Part shown: positions 48,887 through 59,116 of the stretch, piece by piece
Position numbering within the stretch: the stretch's first letter is position 1
Layout of the letters: each line of letters opens with the position of its first letter
Source of the DNA: Candidatus Streptomyces philanthi
GTDB lineage: Bacteria; Actinomycetota; Actinomycetes; Streptomycetales; Streptomycetaceae
Assembly: GCA_018114805.1 (NCBI GenBank)
Contig: CP073042.1
Location: 7,277,896-7,341,895, forward strand
Direction of reading: 5' to 3'
Length of the DNA stretch: 64,000 bases
Translations under genes and position numbers: made by a program
Notes under the pieces: generated by a model
The model's input: only the letters and a program-made list of their open reading frames with translations
Told to the model about the DNA's origin: nothing
Databases searched by the model: none

Positions 48887-49480
48887 ATGGACGTCCCTGA
48901 GCTGCTCGAATCAGCCTCCCTGCTGGTCCCGGAAGCGACCGCCACCGAGAACGACATCACGGTGCGAGACATCTGGGACTACCTCGTCCACGACGAGTGG
49001 GAGATCGCTCTGAGCCTGCTGGAGGAACTCGGGGACGGTCACTCGATCCCTCTGGCGTTCCGGGAGAAGCTCGCCGAGGCGGCTGAGCAGCTCCGGTTGG
49101 AGCGGAGCACCGCCTGGTGCCATTGGCGGTGCTCCGAGATCCGCAATGGCGTGATCCGAGCAGATCTGAAGCTCCGTCCTGCTGGCGAGGGCCGACGCAC
49201 GACACCAATCTCCGGCACCGGGGTTCTGCGACCTATGTGGGACATCGGACACCTCTCGCCCACCGGTGAACGTGCGGTCAGCATCGCCGGGCTCTGGGTT
49301 GAGAGCATGCCCATGCTGGAGCCCGGCGGGCAGGGCATAGTTCGCCTCGTTCCTCTCACCCCCTCTCATTGGACGCACCTCCAACTCGGTCAGCAGATCA
49401 CCATGCACGAGGACCGGACCGTGGCCGGGACCGCAGTCGTTCTGGAGGTTCATCGCCACGCAGCCGCACCCGGAGAGTGA
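48887..49480 (+). CDS. Uncharacterised protein with an EF-Tu-like beta-barrel end
   Basis: 197 residues, intact, from ATG 48887. The N-terminal half is helical (DIWDYLVHDEWEIALSLLEE); the C-terminal half, with SIAGLWVESMPMLEPGGQGI, VRLVPLTPSHWTHLQLGQ and ITMHEDRTVAGTAVVLEV, has the pattern of an EF-Tu domain-III-like barrel found in small actinobacterial proteins of unknown function. Related pairs of helical repeat plus barrel occur near toxin-immunity loci, but this is a weak hint. Confidence 0.6.
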   Translation: MDVPELLESASLLVPEATATENDITVRDIWDYLVHDEWEIALSLLEELGDGHSIPLAFREKLAEAAEQLRLERSTAWCHWRCSEIRNGVIRADLKLRPAGEGRRTTPISGTGVLRPMWDIGHLSPTGERAVSIAGLWVESMPMLEPGGQGIVRLVPLTPSHWTHLQLGQQITMHEDRTVAGTAVVLEVHRHAAAPGE

Positions 49481-49539
49481 CGTGGCCAGCCACTCGCGGC
49501 ATGGTGCCGACAGGCAGTCACCCAACGCACCAGAGGCTG

Positions 49540-52003
49540 TTACTTGGTGGTTTCGCTGGTGCGCGCAGTGAGCTGGAAGAGGCTGGGTAGGCCCAGGAAG
49601 ACGGGTGACTGCTTCTTCTCCTGCTGGGCCTCGATCTGGGCGATCTTGTCTTCGGCGGCGTCGAGGCTGGTGGACAGGCCTTCGACTTCGCCGAGCCATC
49701 CTTCGCGTTCGGCTTCGGCGATCCTGTCTTTGAGGTTGTCGCGGATCTCTTCCAGGCGGGGCTTCTCGTCCAGGGCGACGATCAGGACCGGGCAGCGGAC
49801 GCAGGCGTGTCCGTGGATGCAGTCTGTCCCGTAGGCCCGCCCGCACTCGCCCAGCGCCAGCTTCCTCCGCTCGAAGTTGGGCAGGAACTCCTGCCATTCC
49901 TCGGCGGTGACAGCCCTGTATTCCTCGGCGGGGCGGAGGTCGCGGCGACGGGCGATGAAGGCACGATGTGCTTCGAGTGCATCGACGGGGTAGATGGCCG
50001 CGTATCCCATCGTGGTGTTGATGTTCCTGTGGCCGGCGATGACCTGGGCGATGTCTGGCGGGAGGCCGTTGAGGATCGCCTCGGTGATGAACATCCTGCG
50101 GAAATCGTGGGGCTGGAAGAGCAGCGGTTGCCCGGAGCTGTCGCTGATCCCGGAGGCTCTCAGCGTCTCGTCGAGGGCTTTGCGGATCATGCTCCCCGAG
50201 ACGGGCCTGCGCTCATGGCTGATGCTCCACTGGAAGAGCAGGGGCATGGGCGAGTTCCAGGTCTTCTCGTGCAGGTCGTAGCTGGGTATCAGCGGGACAC
50301 GGCCGGTGCTGTCGCGGACGCGTGAGATGACCGCGCTGAGCACGTCGGCAAGCTCGGGACTGATGAGGATGAGCCGTTCCTGGTCGGTCTTCGAGGGCGC
50401 GATCTGGAGAAGCGGCACGACGTCTCCGCTGGGCAGCCGGTAGCTGATGATGCTGTGGTGGCTGAGTTCCTGGAGCTCCTCGATCCGGATCCCGGTGTGA
50501 CGGAAGATCTCGATGGCCGCCCAGGACCAGAACGCCCGCCGTTCCTCCGCGCCCAGGTCGCGCCGCTCGCCTGCGGCGTCACGGACCCCGGTGGGATGCC
50601 CATCGGGACGGACGCTGCTCTTGGGGACGGTGAAGCTCTCGCCGAGGACCGTGAAGGTGGAGCCCAGCGGTGCCGCATTGAACGCGTCGAGCCTGGCCGT
50701 AGCGTCTTTCAGCCTGCGGATGGTGACCCGGACGAGCGCAGGCAGGACGGGGAGACGTTCCCGGGTGCGCCGGTCGGACTTGGACTTCTGGCGCCTCTCC
50801 AGCTTCTTCACGGAGCACTCGGCCTCGGTGACCGGGGGAGGAGAAGCCCATTGCCCCCGTTCGAGCTCGCTCAGGGCCCACTCGCCGATGTCGAGGTAGA
50901 ACGCTCGCACCGTCATCTTGATCGCGGGGGCGCTGGTCCGCGGTTCGGTCACCGTGAGCACGGTTCCGTCGGCTTGCCTGCGGCGGGCGGTCTTCGTCGC
51001 GAGGCGAGTCTTCCAGGCCGTGGCGGTCTCGGGTGACAGCCGGAGGGAGTCGATGCCGGGGTGGTGCTGCTCGAGGTCGGCCCAGAAGTTGCCGGCGAGG
51101 ATCGCTGCCAGGCTCTTGAGGGTGGCGTAGTCCAGGGTGGGCTGTCGTTCGGTGAGGTAGTTGACGAGCAGGCCGCGGACGGGCTTGCATTTCAGGTCGT
51201 AGCGGTCCACAAGCTCTGCCGGAGTGACCTGTCCGGCGCGGTGTGTGGTAAACAGCAGGGTCGTGGGGGCGTTGTGGGGGAACTGGCCGCGTTCGCGGAG
51301 CCAGAGGTAGGCGAGGCGCACTCCGGGGGTGGTGCGGTTGTAGGCGACGGGCGCGTAGCACCGCTCCAGAAGGTCCCCGACGACAATGTCCTGTAGCTTT
51401 CCGCCCCGGGTCGCCAACACCTGGGCGAGGGCCGCGAGCGCTTCCGAAGCGTGCCCGGTGACGCGTACGTTCTGCGGGATCCAGGTTTCCAGGCTGGCGA
51501 ATCCCTCTGGGTCTCGGGACCGCGCGAGGGCCGGCCGCAGGTGTCTGGAGTAGTTCACGGCGAGCCATGTTGTTTCCGGGCGGACCACGTCCGTGCAGAG
51601 CAGGGCCAGCAGCCCGGCCTGGAGATGGCCCGTCTTGGTTGCCCTGTCCACCGTCGGCGTCCACTCCCGGACCTTCTCGTACCACTTCTCCGGCTCGGCG
51701 GCGATCGGACTGGCCTCCCAGCGCCGCTGCCAGGTGTCGCCAGGAAAAGTCTCCAGCCAGGAGAGCAGGATCCGCACCCCGACCATCCGGCTGTCCTGCG
51801 TGGAGTGACCCTTGACCCTGAGCGGCGGCTGCCCCAGACGAGCGATGACCTCCTCGCGGGTCGCGGCCGTCTCGGGCCAGCTGGTCAGCCGGGGACGGGC
51901 GGGGAAACGCTTCAGGAGCGCGACCGCCTCGGCGCCCGCCAGCACCCAGTTCGGTGGTGGCGGGCGCCGAGGCGGTCGGGAGGGTGAGACTCGATGCAGT
52001 CAT
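49540..52003 (-). CDS. Large tyrosine recombinase
   Basis: 801 residues if translation begins at GTG 51945. The C-terminal catalytic domain has Arg in HTGIRIEELQEL, HDFRRMFITEAI (HxxR), AGHRNINTTMG and Tyr in the YAAIYP region. A cysteine cluster (CGRAYGTDCIHGHACVRCP) and a terminal coiled coil (IRDNLKDRIAEAEREG) follow, unusual for phage integrases. An ATG at 52003 overlaps the upstream recombinase stop (ATGA) but would need a frame change near 51948. GTG 51945 sits in the loop of a 19-bp hairpin. Together with the next gene it forms a coupled recombinase pair. Confidence 0.8.
51922..51977. promoter_or_regulatory. 19-bp perfect inverted repeat enclosing a start codon
   Basis: Bases 51922-51940 are the exact complement of 51959-51977. 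The 18-base loop holds GTG 51945-51943, the likely start of the large recombinase. In mRNA this would expose or hide the start and could control translation after the upstream gene. Confidence 0.55.
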
Positions 52004-53154
52004 GCGAGAGGCCCTCCGAACAGGATGCCGAGGGACTCGGGGTTGTAGGCGGGTGCCGACGGAGGCGGAGACGGGTGAGCTCGCTTGTGCTCCCGGCGGG
52101 CGTGATGGGCGAGCCCGGCTTCGATGACCTCGTCGGTGCTGAGATTGACGTACTTCTGCAAGGTGCTCTGGTACTTGTGGCCCAGGATGTGCTGGACGTA
52201 GGCCATGGACAGCTCCGGGTCCTGCGTCATCCGGAAGGTGGCCGGGTGCCGCAGGTCGTGAAGGGTCCAGTTGGAACCCAGCAGCTTGTTCGCCCGGACG
52301 AACATCGCGCGTGCAGCGTGGTAGTTCAGCGGGCGGCCACGGCCTCCGGAGGGTCCACCACAATGGTTGGTCACGGCCCCAGGGGGACTCCCTTGGCCCA
52401 GGCTTCCTCCTGGTAGAGCCGCATCCATACGAACGCGTCCGGCGAGGCGGGCAGCTGCTGGTAGACTCTCGTGCCCTTGCGGATCACGCCGATCAGCTGC
52501 TGGCCGGGCACCAGTGGAGACCCAGGAGGCCAGCAGGGACCTGTCCCTGTGCGAGCGCAGCCCGGCGAAGACTTCGGTGTATTTGTCGTCCGGTATTCGG
52601 CGCGGGATCCGATCGGGGGACGCGGGGACGGTACCGGTCCGCTGGGCTTTGAAGTCCTCCATCGGATTGTGATGGGCGTTGGCTCGCCCGCGGCGGCGGG
52701 AACGGTCCAGCGGGAACGGGTTGATCAGCAGCGCGCCGGTGTTGCTCGCGAGGTGGAAGTCGTAGAACGTCCGCAGAACCGTCTCGCAGTGGGCCCGGGT
52801 GCTCACGGCGTACTTCGTCCCGATGGTGGGTTTCCCGGTCACCGGGTTAGCAGACCCCGGGACGGGGGCTGCCGGGTCGGCCTTCAGGGCAAGCTGGCCT
52901 TCGCCCGCAGGTGCGTCACGACGCCGCCAGTGCACGCGCACCGGCTTGTCGGCCAGCTGCATCCAGAGCATGGAATTCCGTGCGTCTTCCCGGACGGCTC
53001 GATCCCACTCGATGTCGAGCGCCCACAGGAACCGCCACCACCGCAGCAGGTCGTTGCCGTACGACCGCAACGTGATTGCCGGGGTATCCGCCGCGAGCAG
53101 GTCCTTGAAGTACACGGCGACCGGCTCGATCCGCAGACCCCGCGGATCGACCAA
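52000..53154 (-). pseudogene. Tyrosine recombinase, middle part out of frame
   Basis: 384 residues from TTG 53154; related sequence continues upstream in the same frame (LPESGRLLATGDVWEPY), so the true start may be further up. An N-terminal SAM-like core-binding domain (AITLRSYGNDLLRWWRFL) and a C-terminal catalytic part with LHDLRH, HILGHKYQSTLQKYV fit the family. Residues about 225-275 (bases 52330-52490) read as nonsense because two compensating frame breaks bracket them; the other frame there gives the expected catalytic arginine region. Stop TGA overlaps ATG 52003 of the next gene. Confidence 0.7.
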
Positions 53155-53263
53155 CCGGTACGGCTCCCAGACGTCTCCCGTCGCCAGCAGCCGACCGGAT
53201 TCGGGCAGGGCGAAGCTCCTCAGATCCCTCCCGGGACCGCTGTGACCAGGCCATGCCGAGAAG

Positions 53264-53558
53264 CTAACAGAAAAACCTTCTGACCTGGTAAAACGTCGAA
53301 TTTAGTTCAGTCAACACGCCGCCTATCCGCTCGGTTCCGTACGCCCAGGTCGCGCGGCCGTTGCCCGCCCAGGTGAGCTCGTAGACGCCGGGAGCGCAGC
53401 GCACGCCCTTTGATTCGTAACCCGGGGCGGAACTGGCGGCCGGTGCGCAGGTCGGGGACGAAGGCGGCCAGGACGACGTGGCGGAAGCGTCGGCGTTGGG
53501 CGGGGGTGAGGTGCTGGAGGTCAGTGGCGAAGCGGGGGAGGGTCTCGAAGGTGGGCAC
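53264..53558 (-). pseudogene. RelE-like hypothetical protein, replaced C-terminus
   Basis: Begins MPTFETLPRFATDLQHLTPA, then FRHVVLAAFVPDLRTG, FRPGLRIKG and, after a frame break near 53410, GVYELTWAGNGRATWAYG. This is a widespread Streptomyces family with RelE/ParE-like strands. The usual end after WAYG is replaced by GVLTELNSTFYQVRRFFC in locally AT-rich DNA, which suggests that the recombinase element's boundary lies near 53320. Confidence 0.5.
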
Positions 53559-53827
53559 GGTGGTCTCCTGCGGGCAGCACGAAGCAGCCCCTGGCTGGTG
53601 CCGGGGGCTGGTGTGGCGGTGCTTCCTTGGCGGTGCTCGTTCCTTGGCGTGCGGTGGTGCTCAGTGGTGCTTGTCGGTGTCGTTCAGGTCGTGAGGTGCG
53701 TGCTGCCGGAGAGCGATGACATTCGCGTCCGGCCCGGGGCTGCTTCCCGCCCGGCGGGCGTCGGAGAAGAAAGTCCTGCTGCTGCTCCTGCCTGGCGGGA
53801 TGCTGGGCTGATCGGCCTTTCTTGCAG

Positions 53828-53843
53828 GTCACAGCCGTGTGAC
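53828..53843. promoter_or_regulatory. Palindrome just upstream of the relaxase start
   Basis: GTCACA-GCCG-TGTGAC, a perfect 6-bp dyad, ends 8 bases before ATG 53852, where a ribosome-binding site is expected. Candidate operator for a Kor-type transfer repressor. Confidence 0.5.
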
Positions 53844-53851
53844 GTGGCTGT

Positions 53852-55689
53852 ATGACAGTGGAGATCGAAGTCGTCCGGTACGGGCAGATGCACCGCTACT
53901 ACCTGCGCCAGACCGTTGTTGGTGACAGCCCTCGCCCGCCCCGCACGCCGCTGCGCGCAGCCCAGGAGCAAGTCGGTGTCGCGGCCGGCCGGTGGATGGG
54001 CCGCGGGCTTGCCGCGCTCGGGTTGGGGCCGGGGGAGGAGGTCACCGAGGCGCAGGTGCGGAACCTCTTCGGCGAGCGCGGCCGGCACCCGTACGCGGAC
54101 CGGATCGAGGCCGAGCGGCTCGCCGCGGGCGACTCCCCGAAGAAGGCGTTCAAGGCCGGCGCCCTCGGACGCCGCGTGACGGTCACCGGGGTCGACCTGG
54201 TGTTCCGGCCGCAGCCGACGATCTACCTCCTGTGGGCGTTGGGAAACGAGGGTACCCGTCTAGTGATCGAGGCCGCGCACGAGCACGCGATCGAGCGGGT
54301 GCTGGAGTGGATCGAGGATGAGGTCGCGATGATCCGGTACGGCACGGACGCCATCTACCGGGTACGGCCGCCCGGTGGTCTGGTCGCCGCGCGTTTTCGT
54401 CACTACCAGGCGCGCTCCGGACGCCCCTTGCTCCATGACCATCTGCTGCTGTCGGTGAAGGGGCAGCGCCTGGACGGGAAGTGGGGCTCGATCCACACCA
54501 CGGCCCTGTACGAGAAGACCGTGGCCGCCTCCGCGCTCTACAACGAGCTCGTGGCCGCGGAGGTCTGCGAGGCGCTGGGGTTGGCGACCGAGCCGCGCAT
54601 CGTCACCTCGGGGCGCCGGCCGGTGATGGAGATCGCCGGGGTGCCGCACGAGCTGATTCGCTGGACCTCCCGGCGCAGCGACCAGATCGCCGCCTGCCTC
54701 GCCGAGCTGGAGCACCAGTACGTCACCGCCGTCGACGACGATGGCGAGCCGCGGTTCCTGCCCGTGGTCTCCGAGCGGGCCCGGGCCAAGCTGAACCAGA
54801 TCGCCGCCCGCAAGACCCGCCCGCCCAAGCAATCGGCCCGGCCGCTCGCGCAGCTGCGCGAGCGGTGGAAGGCGAGCGCGATCCTCACCTCCGGTGTCGC
54901 CGCCGACGTCATCACCTCCCTCCTCGAGCACGCCCGTGCCGCGGCTGCCGCGACCCGGGCCCGGGTCGCCGCCGTGGTCGACGTCGCTCTGGCGGCCGTC
55001 GTCGTCACAGCGACGGTGTTCGTGATGGACAAAGGCGGCCGCTTCCACCGCCTGCACCTGCTCGCCGAAGCCCGCCGCCACCTCGCCCTCGTCTTACGCG
55101 CCCGCCCCCGCCACCCCGGCCTGGACGACCGGATCGTGGCCGCTGCCATCGCCACCCACTGCCTGGACATCGGCGAGCCGAAGACCGTACGCGGCCTGGA
55201 GGCCGGCTACTGCCTCTACACTGCCCGGTGGCCCCTATCCGACCTCCCCGCCCGCCGCCCACCCACCTCCGCGTCCGATCCGGACCGGCAGTCCCAGGCC
55301 GATCCCGGCGAGCCGGCCGCGCTCCGGCCCCCGGGCCAGGACGCGGGGGGAGGGAGATCCCCCGCATCCCGCTCCAGTACGAGCGCGCCGTCCTTGCGAG
55401 CGCGGTGGTGCGCGAGCAGCTGCGCACCACCACCGACATGACAGCGCTGCGGGCCTTGCGGGCATCTCGCACGGACGTGGAAGCCCTCGATCTCACCGCC
55501 GACCGGCTGCGCTGTCTCCAGGACGCGGCTACCAAGATGGTCAACGACGCCCGCGCCCGCTCGGATCGCCACACCACACAGGTCGACGCCAGCGCGGTGC
55601 GCCCGACGAGCCCGGTGCGCGCGGACCACCAGCAAGCGCACCGCCCACAGCAACCCGGACCGCACCGCGGCCGGGAGGCCGGCCACTGA
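53852..55689 (+). pseudogene. MobF/TrwC-type relaxase without helicase part
   Basis: About 612 codons. The N-terminus has a tyrosine pair (GQMHRYYLRQTV) suitable as nicking residues; then WMGRGLAALGLGPGEEV, a VFRPQPTIYLLWALG segment, the HUH metal-site stretch RPLLHDHLLLSVKGQ and NELVAAEVCEALGLA. This is the order of MobF relaxases, which nick oriT and lead the strand in conjugation. The C-terminal helicase is absent; a basic helical tail follows. A frame break near 55355 (G-run) shifts QDAGGG to EIPRIPLQYERAV, ending at 55689. Inverted repeats directly downstream may be oriT. Confidence 0.75.
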
Positions 55690-55699
55690 GTGAACCTGA

Positions 55700-55967
55700 T
55701 GGCGCGCACCCGGTGCGGTGGTGCGCACCGACGACGGCCCCGCCCCCACTCCACCGAGTGGAGCCCACCGGGTGCAAGTGGACGCCATCGACGGGAGTGG
55801 GGCTGTGCATCCACTCGGTGTGTTTCTCTTTGACCTGAGCCCAGGTCGAAGAGAAACACACCGCACCGCGCCCACCCGGTGCGCACCTCTCCTGGGCGCC
55901 GGCTGCACCGGTGCGCGCACTGGATGGGCGCTCCACCGTTCCACCGAGCGCTGTGGTGGAGCGGTGG
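55700..55967. other. Dense inverted-repeat region, candidate oriT
   Basis: Between the convergent relaxase and a hypothetical gene: the palindrome GGTGCGCACC (55720-55729), an 18-bp hairpin (55820-55837 with 55842-55859, one G-T wobble, 4-base loop AGCC), and CCACCGTTCCACC (55933-55945) facing GGTGGAGCGGTGG (55955-55967). Short GGTGC and CCACCG motifs recur. Position next to the relaxase and density of dyads are those of transfer origins. Confidence 0.45.
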
Positions 55968-55972
55968 TGCGG

Positions 55973-56285
55973 TCAGCGGGTCGCATCGGGTGCGGAGTTC
56001 GCCGCGTGCGCCAGCACCAGGAGCTCGTTGCGCATCGCCTCCAGGGTTTCGGTGGTGCGCGCGTGGTCGGGGTCCGGGACGACGTTCGCCGTGAACCGGG
56101 ATGTTGCGGGCGATGCCCAACGCCGCCGTGTCGGGGGAGTCCAGTGTCCAGTCCCGCAGTGCGGACAGCAGCACGCACCCGACCTTGTCCAGCGCGAGGA
56201 AATCCGCGCTCGGATCGGTGGTCTACCCGTCGACTCCTTTTCGGGTGCGAGCCGCGCGGCCTGGCCGCCGTCTCCCGGCCTTCAT
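55973..56285 (-). pseudogene. Uncharacterised plasmid protein with in-frame TAG
   Basis: From ATG 56285 a basic start (KAGRRRPGRAARTRKGVDG), TAG at 56223-56225, then TTDPSADFLALDKVGCVLL, ALRDWTLDSPDTAALGIARN and, after a break near 56097, TANVVPDPDHARTTETLEAM. About 104 codons. The part after the TAG has no start codon of its own, so the two halves belong together. Function unknown. Confidence 0.45.
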
Positions 56286-56477
56286 GGCCAGGACGTTGCC
56301 GAAGCCGAGCTCGGCCGGGCGCGGGGACAGCGAGGGAAGGATGGGGGACGTGGGGGAGCTCCTGACGTACGGACGCGCCGTGCCGTTCACGGTGACGTTC
56401 CAGCAGGGCCAGCCGGTCAGCCTTTGGACAAAGGCCCACCCAAGCTGACGAACCAGGGTTGCAAGGGCTAAAACCGG

Positions 56478-56614
56478 CCCCCTTGACCGCGTGATCGGTC
56501 CGACCACGCGCGCGACCATGACCCCTTGCCCACTTCCGCTACCGCCCTGACCGCTGCCGCGTTTCTCCTTGACCAGGTCCGCTACCGGCACCGGTCAGAC
56601 CGCGGTCAAGGGGG
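56478..56614. repeat. 14-bp perfect inverted repeat spanning 137 bases
   Basis: CCCCCTTGACCGCG (56478-56491) is the exact complement of 56601-56614. Between them CGCTACCG occurs twice (56537, 56581). It lies in a gene-free stretch (about 56290-57017) that also holds short G and C runs. A replication or transfer control site is possible. Confidence 0.45.
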
Positions 56615-57017
56615 TCCCCTGCACGCTGTTCCTTTGGCAACGGCCGTCCCGGTCGGGGCAGCGAGGGAGACCAGACGATGATGACCACTGACCCGAGGGC
56701 CGGGCACGGGCACTGCTTGGGCCGATCACACCGGAAGGCCGGCCCGCGCCGGGCAAGCCCTGGAGGACCCCCTGGGCGTCCCCTTGGAAGGGCCCTGGGG
56801 AACCCCCTTTGGTGCCCGGCACCCGAGGCCGGAGGAAAACTCTTTGTCAGGGCCACAATCGGCGCGGAAGCCGCGCCGTCACCCTCTTCCCTCCTCTATA
56901 TGGAGGAGAGCATCGGGTTCCGGGGAGCCCGGACGTCCTCCCAGGCCGGGCCCAGCCGCCGGCACCAGCCGCGGCGACGGCCGGCCCGCCTGCCGCGAGC
57001 AACGAAGCGCGGAGCTG

Positions 57018-58658
57018 ATGGCGGGAAAGCGGAAGACCAACCCGGCCGGGTCGACCAACAGCTACCGCGGCGACGTGCTGCGCGTGCTCGGAGTGCTGAA
57101 GGTGGCCACGGCTGATCAGATCCAGCAGATCAGCGCACCACACCTGACCTTCCGGCACGCCGACAAGCCGACCCCGTCGAAGCGGAAGCAGGCCCGCACC
57201 GCCTCGCACACCGCCGCACTCTCCGACATGCGGGGGCACGGCCTATCCGAGAACGGCGGTTCCACCGAGACCGGCGACGCCCTGCGCAACCTGACCCCCA
57301 AGGGCCTGGAGGCCGCCTCCTACGAGCTGCGGCGCCCGGCGTGGGAGAGACAGATGGGGCTCCACCGCGCGCGGCGCGGGCTCCAGCGGAGCGTCCCACC
57401 CGATGGCCGTCAACGAGACCGTGATCGCACTGCTGCGCCCGAAGCCGAACATGGCCAAGCTCGCCGACGACCCGCCGCACGTCCAAGCCGCCGCCCAGGC
57501 CGCCGTCGACTCACCGAGCGGCATCGGCACCATCGCCTCGTACTGGACCGATGTCCCGCTGCCCGCCACCGGCACCTGGAACGCGCCCGGCAAGGGTGGC
57601 GCCCAGGCCGACCTCGTGCTCACCGCCCCGCAGAACGGAGTGCCGCTGCTGTTCATCGAGGTCGACAACTGCCATGAGACCGCAGAGGAGCTCGCCACCA
57701 AGCTGGAGAAGTACGCCCGCTTCTTCCGCCGCACCGCGAAGGACACCGACGGCACGGAGCGCCCGATCTGGCGTACGCGCTGGACGGCCCCTGAGGGCCG
57801 GTACGGCGATGCGCCGCATCCGCCCGTGCTGCTGGTGTTCAACCGGCTCGGCGAGCGCAACCCCGACCGCACCGCCGCGCGCCTGATCGAGCTCACCCGC
57901 CACCTCTGGAAAGGAGAGTGGCAGCGCGAGGGCTACCACCTCTATGACGGGAAGATCCCGATCATCGCGGCCACCCTGGAGAACCTCAGCGAGCACGACC
58001 CGACCGGAGCGGTGTTTCTCCGCTTCGGCCGCGACCACATGCAGCCGCTCCTGGAGGCGATCGGCAACCCCGCCGCGTGGCCGCCGACGCCCGCGCCCGG
58101 GAAGAGGCCGCGCGTGCTCAGAAGGAGCACCAGGCAAAGGTGCAGCGCGCGGCGCAGGAGCAGGCCGCGAAAAAGGCAGCTGAACGTGAGGCCCGCTGGC
58201 CGGTCTGCGCCGGCTGCGGGGCGAAGTTCACCGACGAACGGTGGGAGGCGGCACAGGCGACGGACTGGGGCACCCCGAAGAACTCCCATCCGCACCTGTG
58301 CGACGACTGCAAGTAGAAGGCCGGTCCCGTCGTCAGTCCAGCGGCTGGCACGCAGGAGCGCCAGGAGCCGGTACGTGGTGAGGCCGGGTCGGACGACTTC
58401 TGGCCCGCACCCGAGCGTCCCGTCTGCACCGAGTGCGGTGCCGCGTTCACCGATGAACGATGGAAGGCGACCGCGCGCGTCAGCGGGGCCCTTTCCCCGG
58501 CGAAGCGCCCGTCTCTGTGCGGGGACTGCGACCAGCATTTTGAGTCCGACTTGGACCGGGCCTGGGGTGTGAGCCCCCGGCAGGAGGAACGCGACCAGGA
58601 GCAGGAGCCGGCCGTGCCCGAGCAGAAGACCGGCTGGCTCTCGCGCCTGCGCCGCTGA
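57018..58658 (+). pseudogene. Replication-relaxation family protein
   Basis: ATG 57018 begins AGKRKTNPAGSTNS, then SYRGDVLRVLGVLKVATADQ (winged helix), LTPKGLEAASYELRRP, SHPMAVNETVIALLRPKP and FIEVDNCHETAEELATKLEK with the acidic D-N of a nuclease-like core. This is the Replic_Relax family of actinobacterial plasmids. A coiled segment and a zinc ribbon (CAGCGAKFTDERWE, CDDCK) follow. TAG at 58314-58316 ends that frame, but the same frame continues with a second ribbon (CTECGAAFTDERWK, CGDCD) to TGA at 58656. Breaks near 57355 and 58075. Confidence 0.65.
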
Positions 58659-58763
58659 GCCGAGCACGCGGGCGGCCGGGCGACGGGTACACGTACCGGT
58701 CCGCCCGGCCGGCCGGTGGTGGGGAGACTGAGGACCACCATTCCAGCGGCGAGGGGCAAGAAC

Positions 58764-59114
58764 ATGGCGGCGAAGACGGATCCGGCGCAGTCGGTGCGTC
58801 AACCCCGGGACCTGATCGAAGAGTTCAACCGCGTGGTGCTGGACGACGCGCAGGAGTTGTCCGCGCCCGCGCTGTCGGGGGCCACCCAGGCGCTGAAGTC
58901 GTTGGTCGAGCGGCTCCCGCAGGCGTTCGACCAGACTGCCGACGTCCTGGAGCTGCTGGCCAAGAGCGACAAGGTCACGGTCGAGCAGGGCGACGTCAAG
59001 ACCGAAGTGGCCACGACCGCTGCGGAACTCCGGACGGTCGCGGCCGACAGCGAGCAGTTGGGCAAGAGCCTCGCCAACCCGGCGTCGGCCCTGCTCCTCA
59101 TGGGCGGCCGCTGA
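58764..59114 (+). CDS. Small helical plasmid protein
   Basis: 116 residues, intact, from ATG 58764 after GAGGGGC. Almost all helix (RDLIEEFNRVVLDDAQEL, ATQALKSLVERLPQAFDQ), acidic, no signal or membrane segment. It ends 2 bases before the next gene. Typical of small accessory proteins in Streptomyces transfer regions; no function known. Confidence 0.6.
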   Translation: MAAKTDPAQSVRQPRDLIEEFNRVVLDDAQELSAPALSGATQALKSLVERLPQAFDQTADVLELLAKSDKVTVEQGDVKTEVATTAAELRTVAADSEQLGKSLANPASALLLMGGR

Positions 59115-59116
59115 TC

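Noticed and set aside
2136..58316. Reassignment of TAG across the replicon
   Set aside because: Several intact genes end at TAG where downstream sequence is non-coding, so a general code change is not supported; kept only as a local anomaly.
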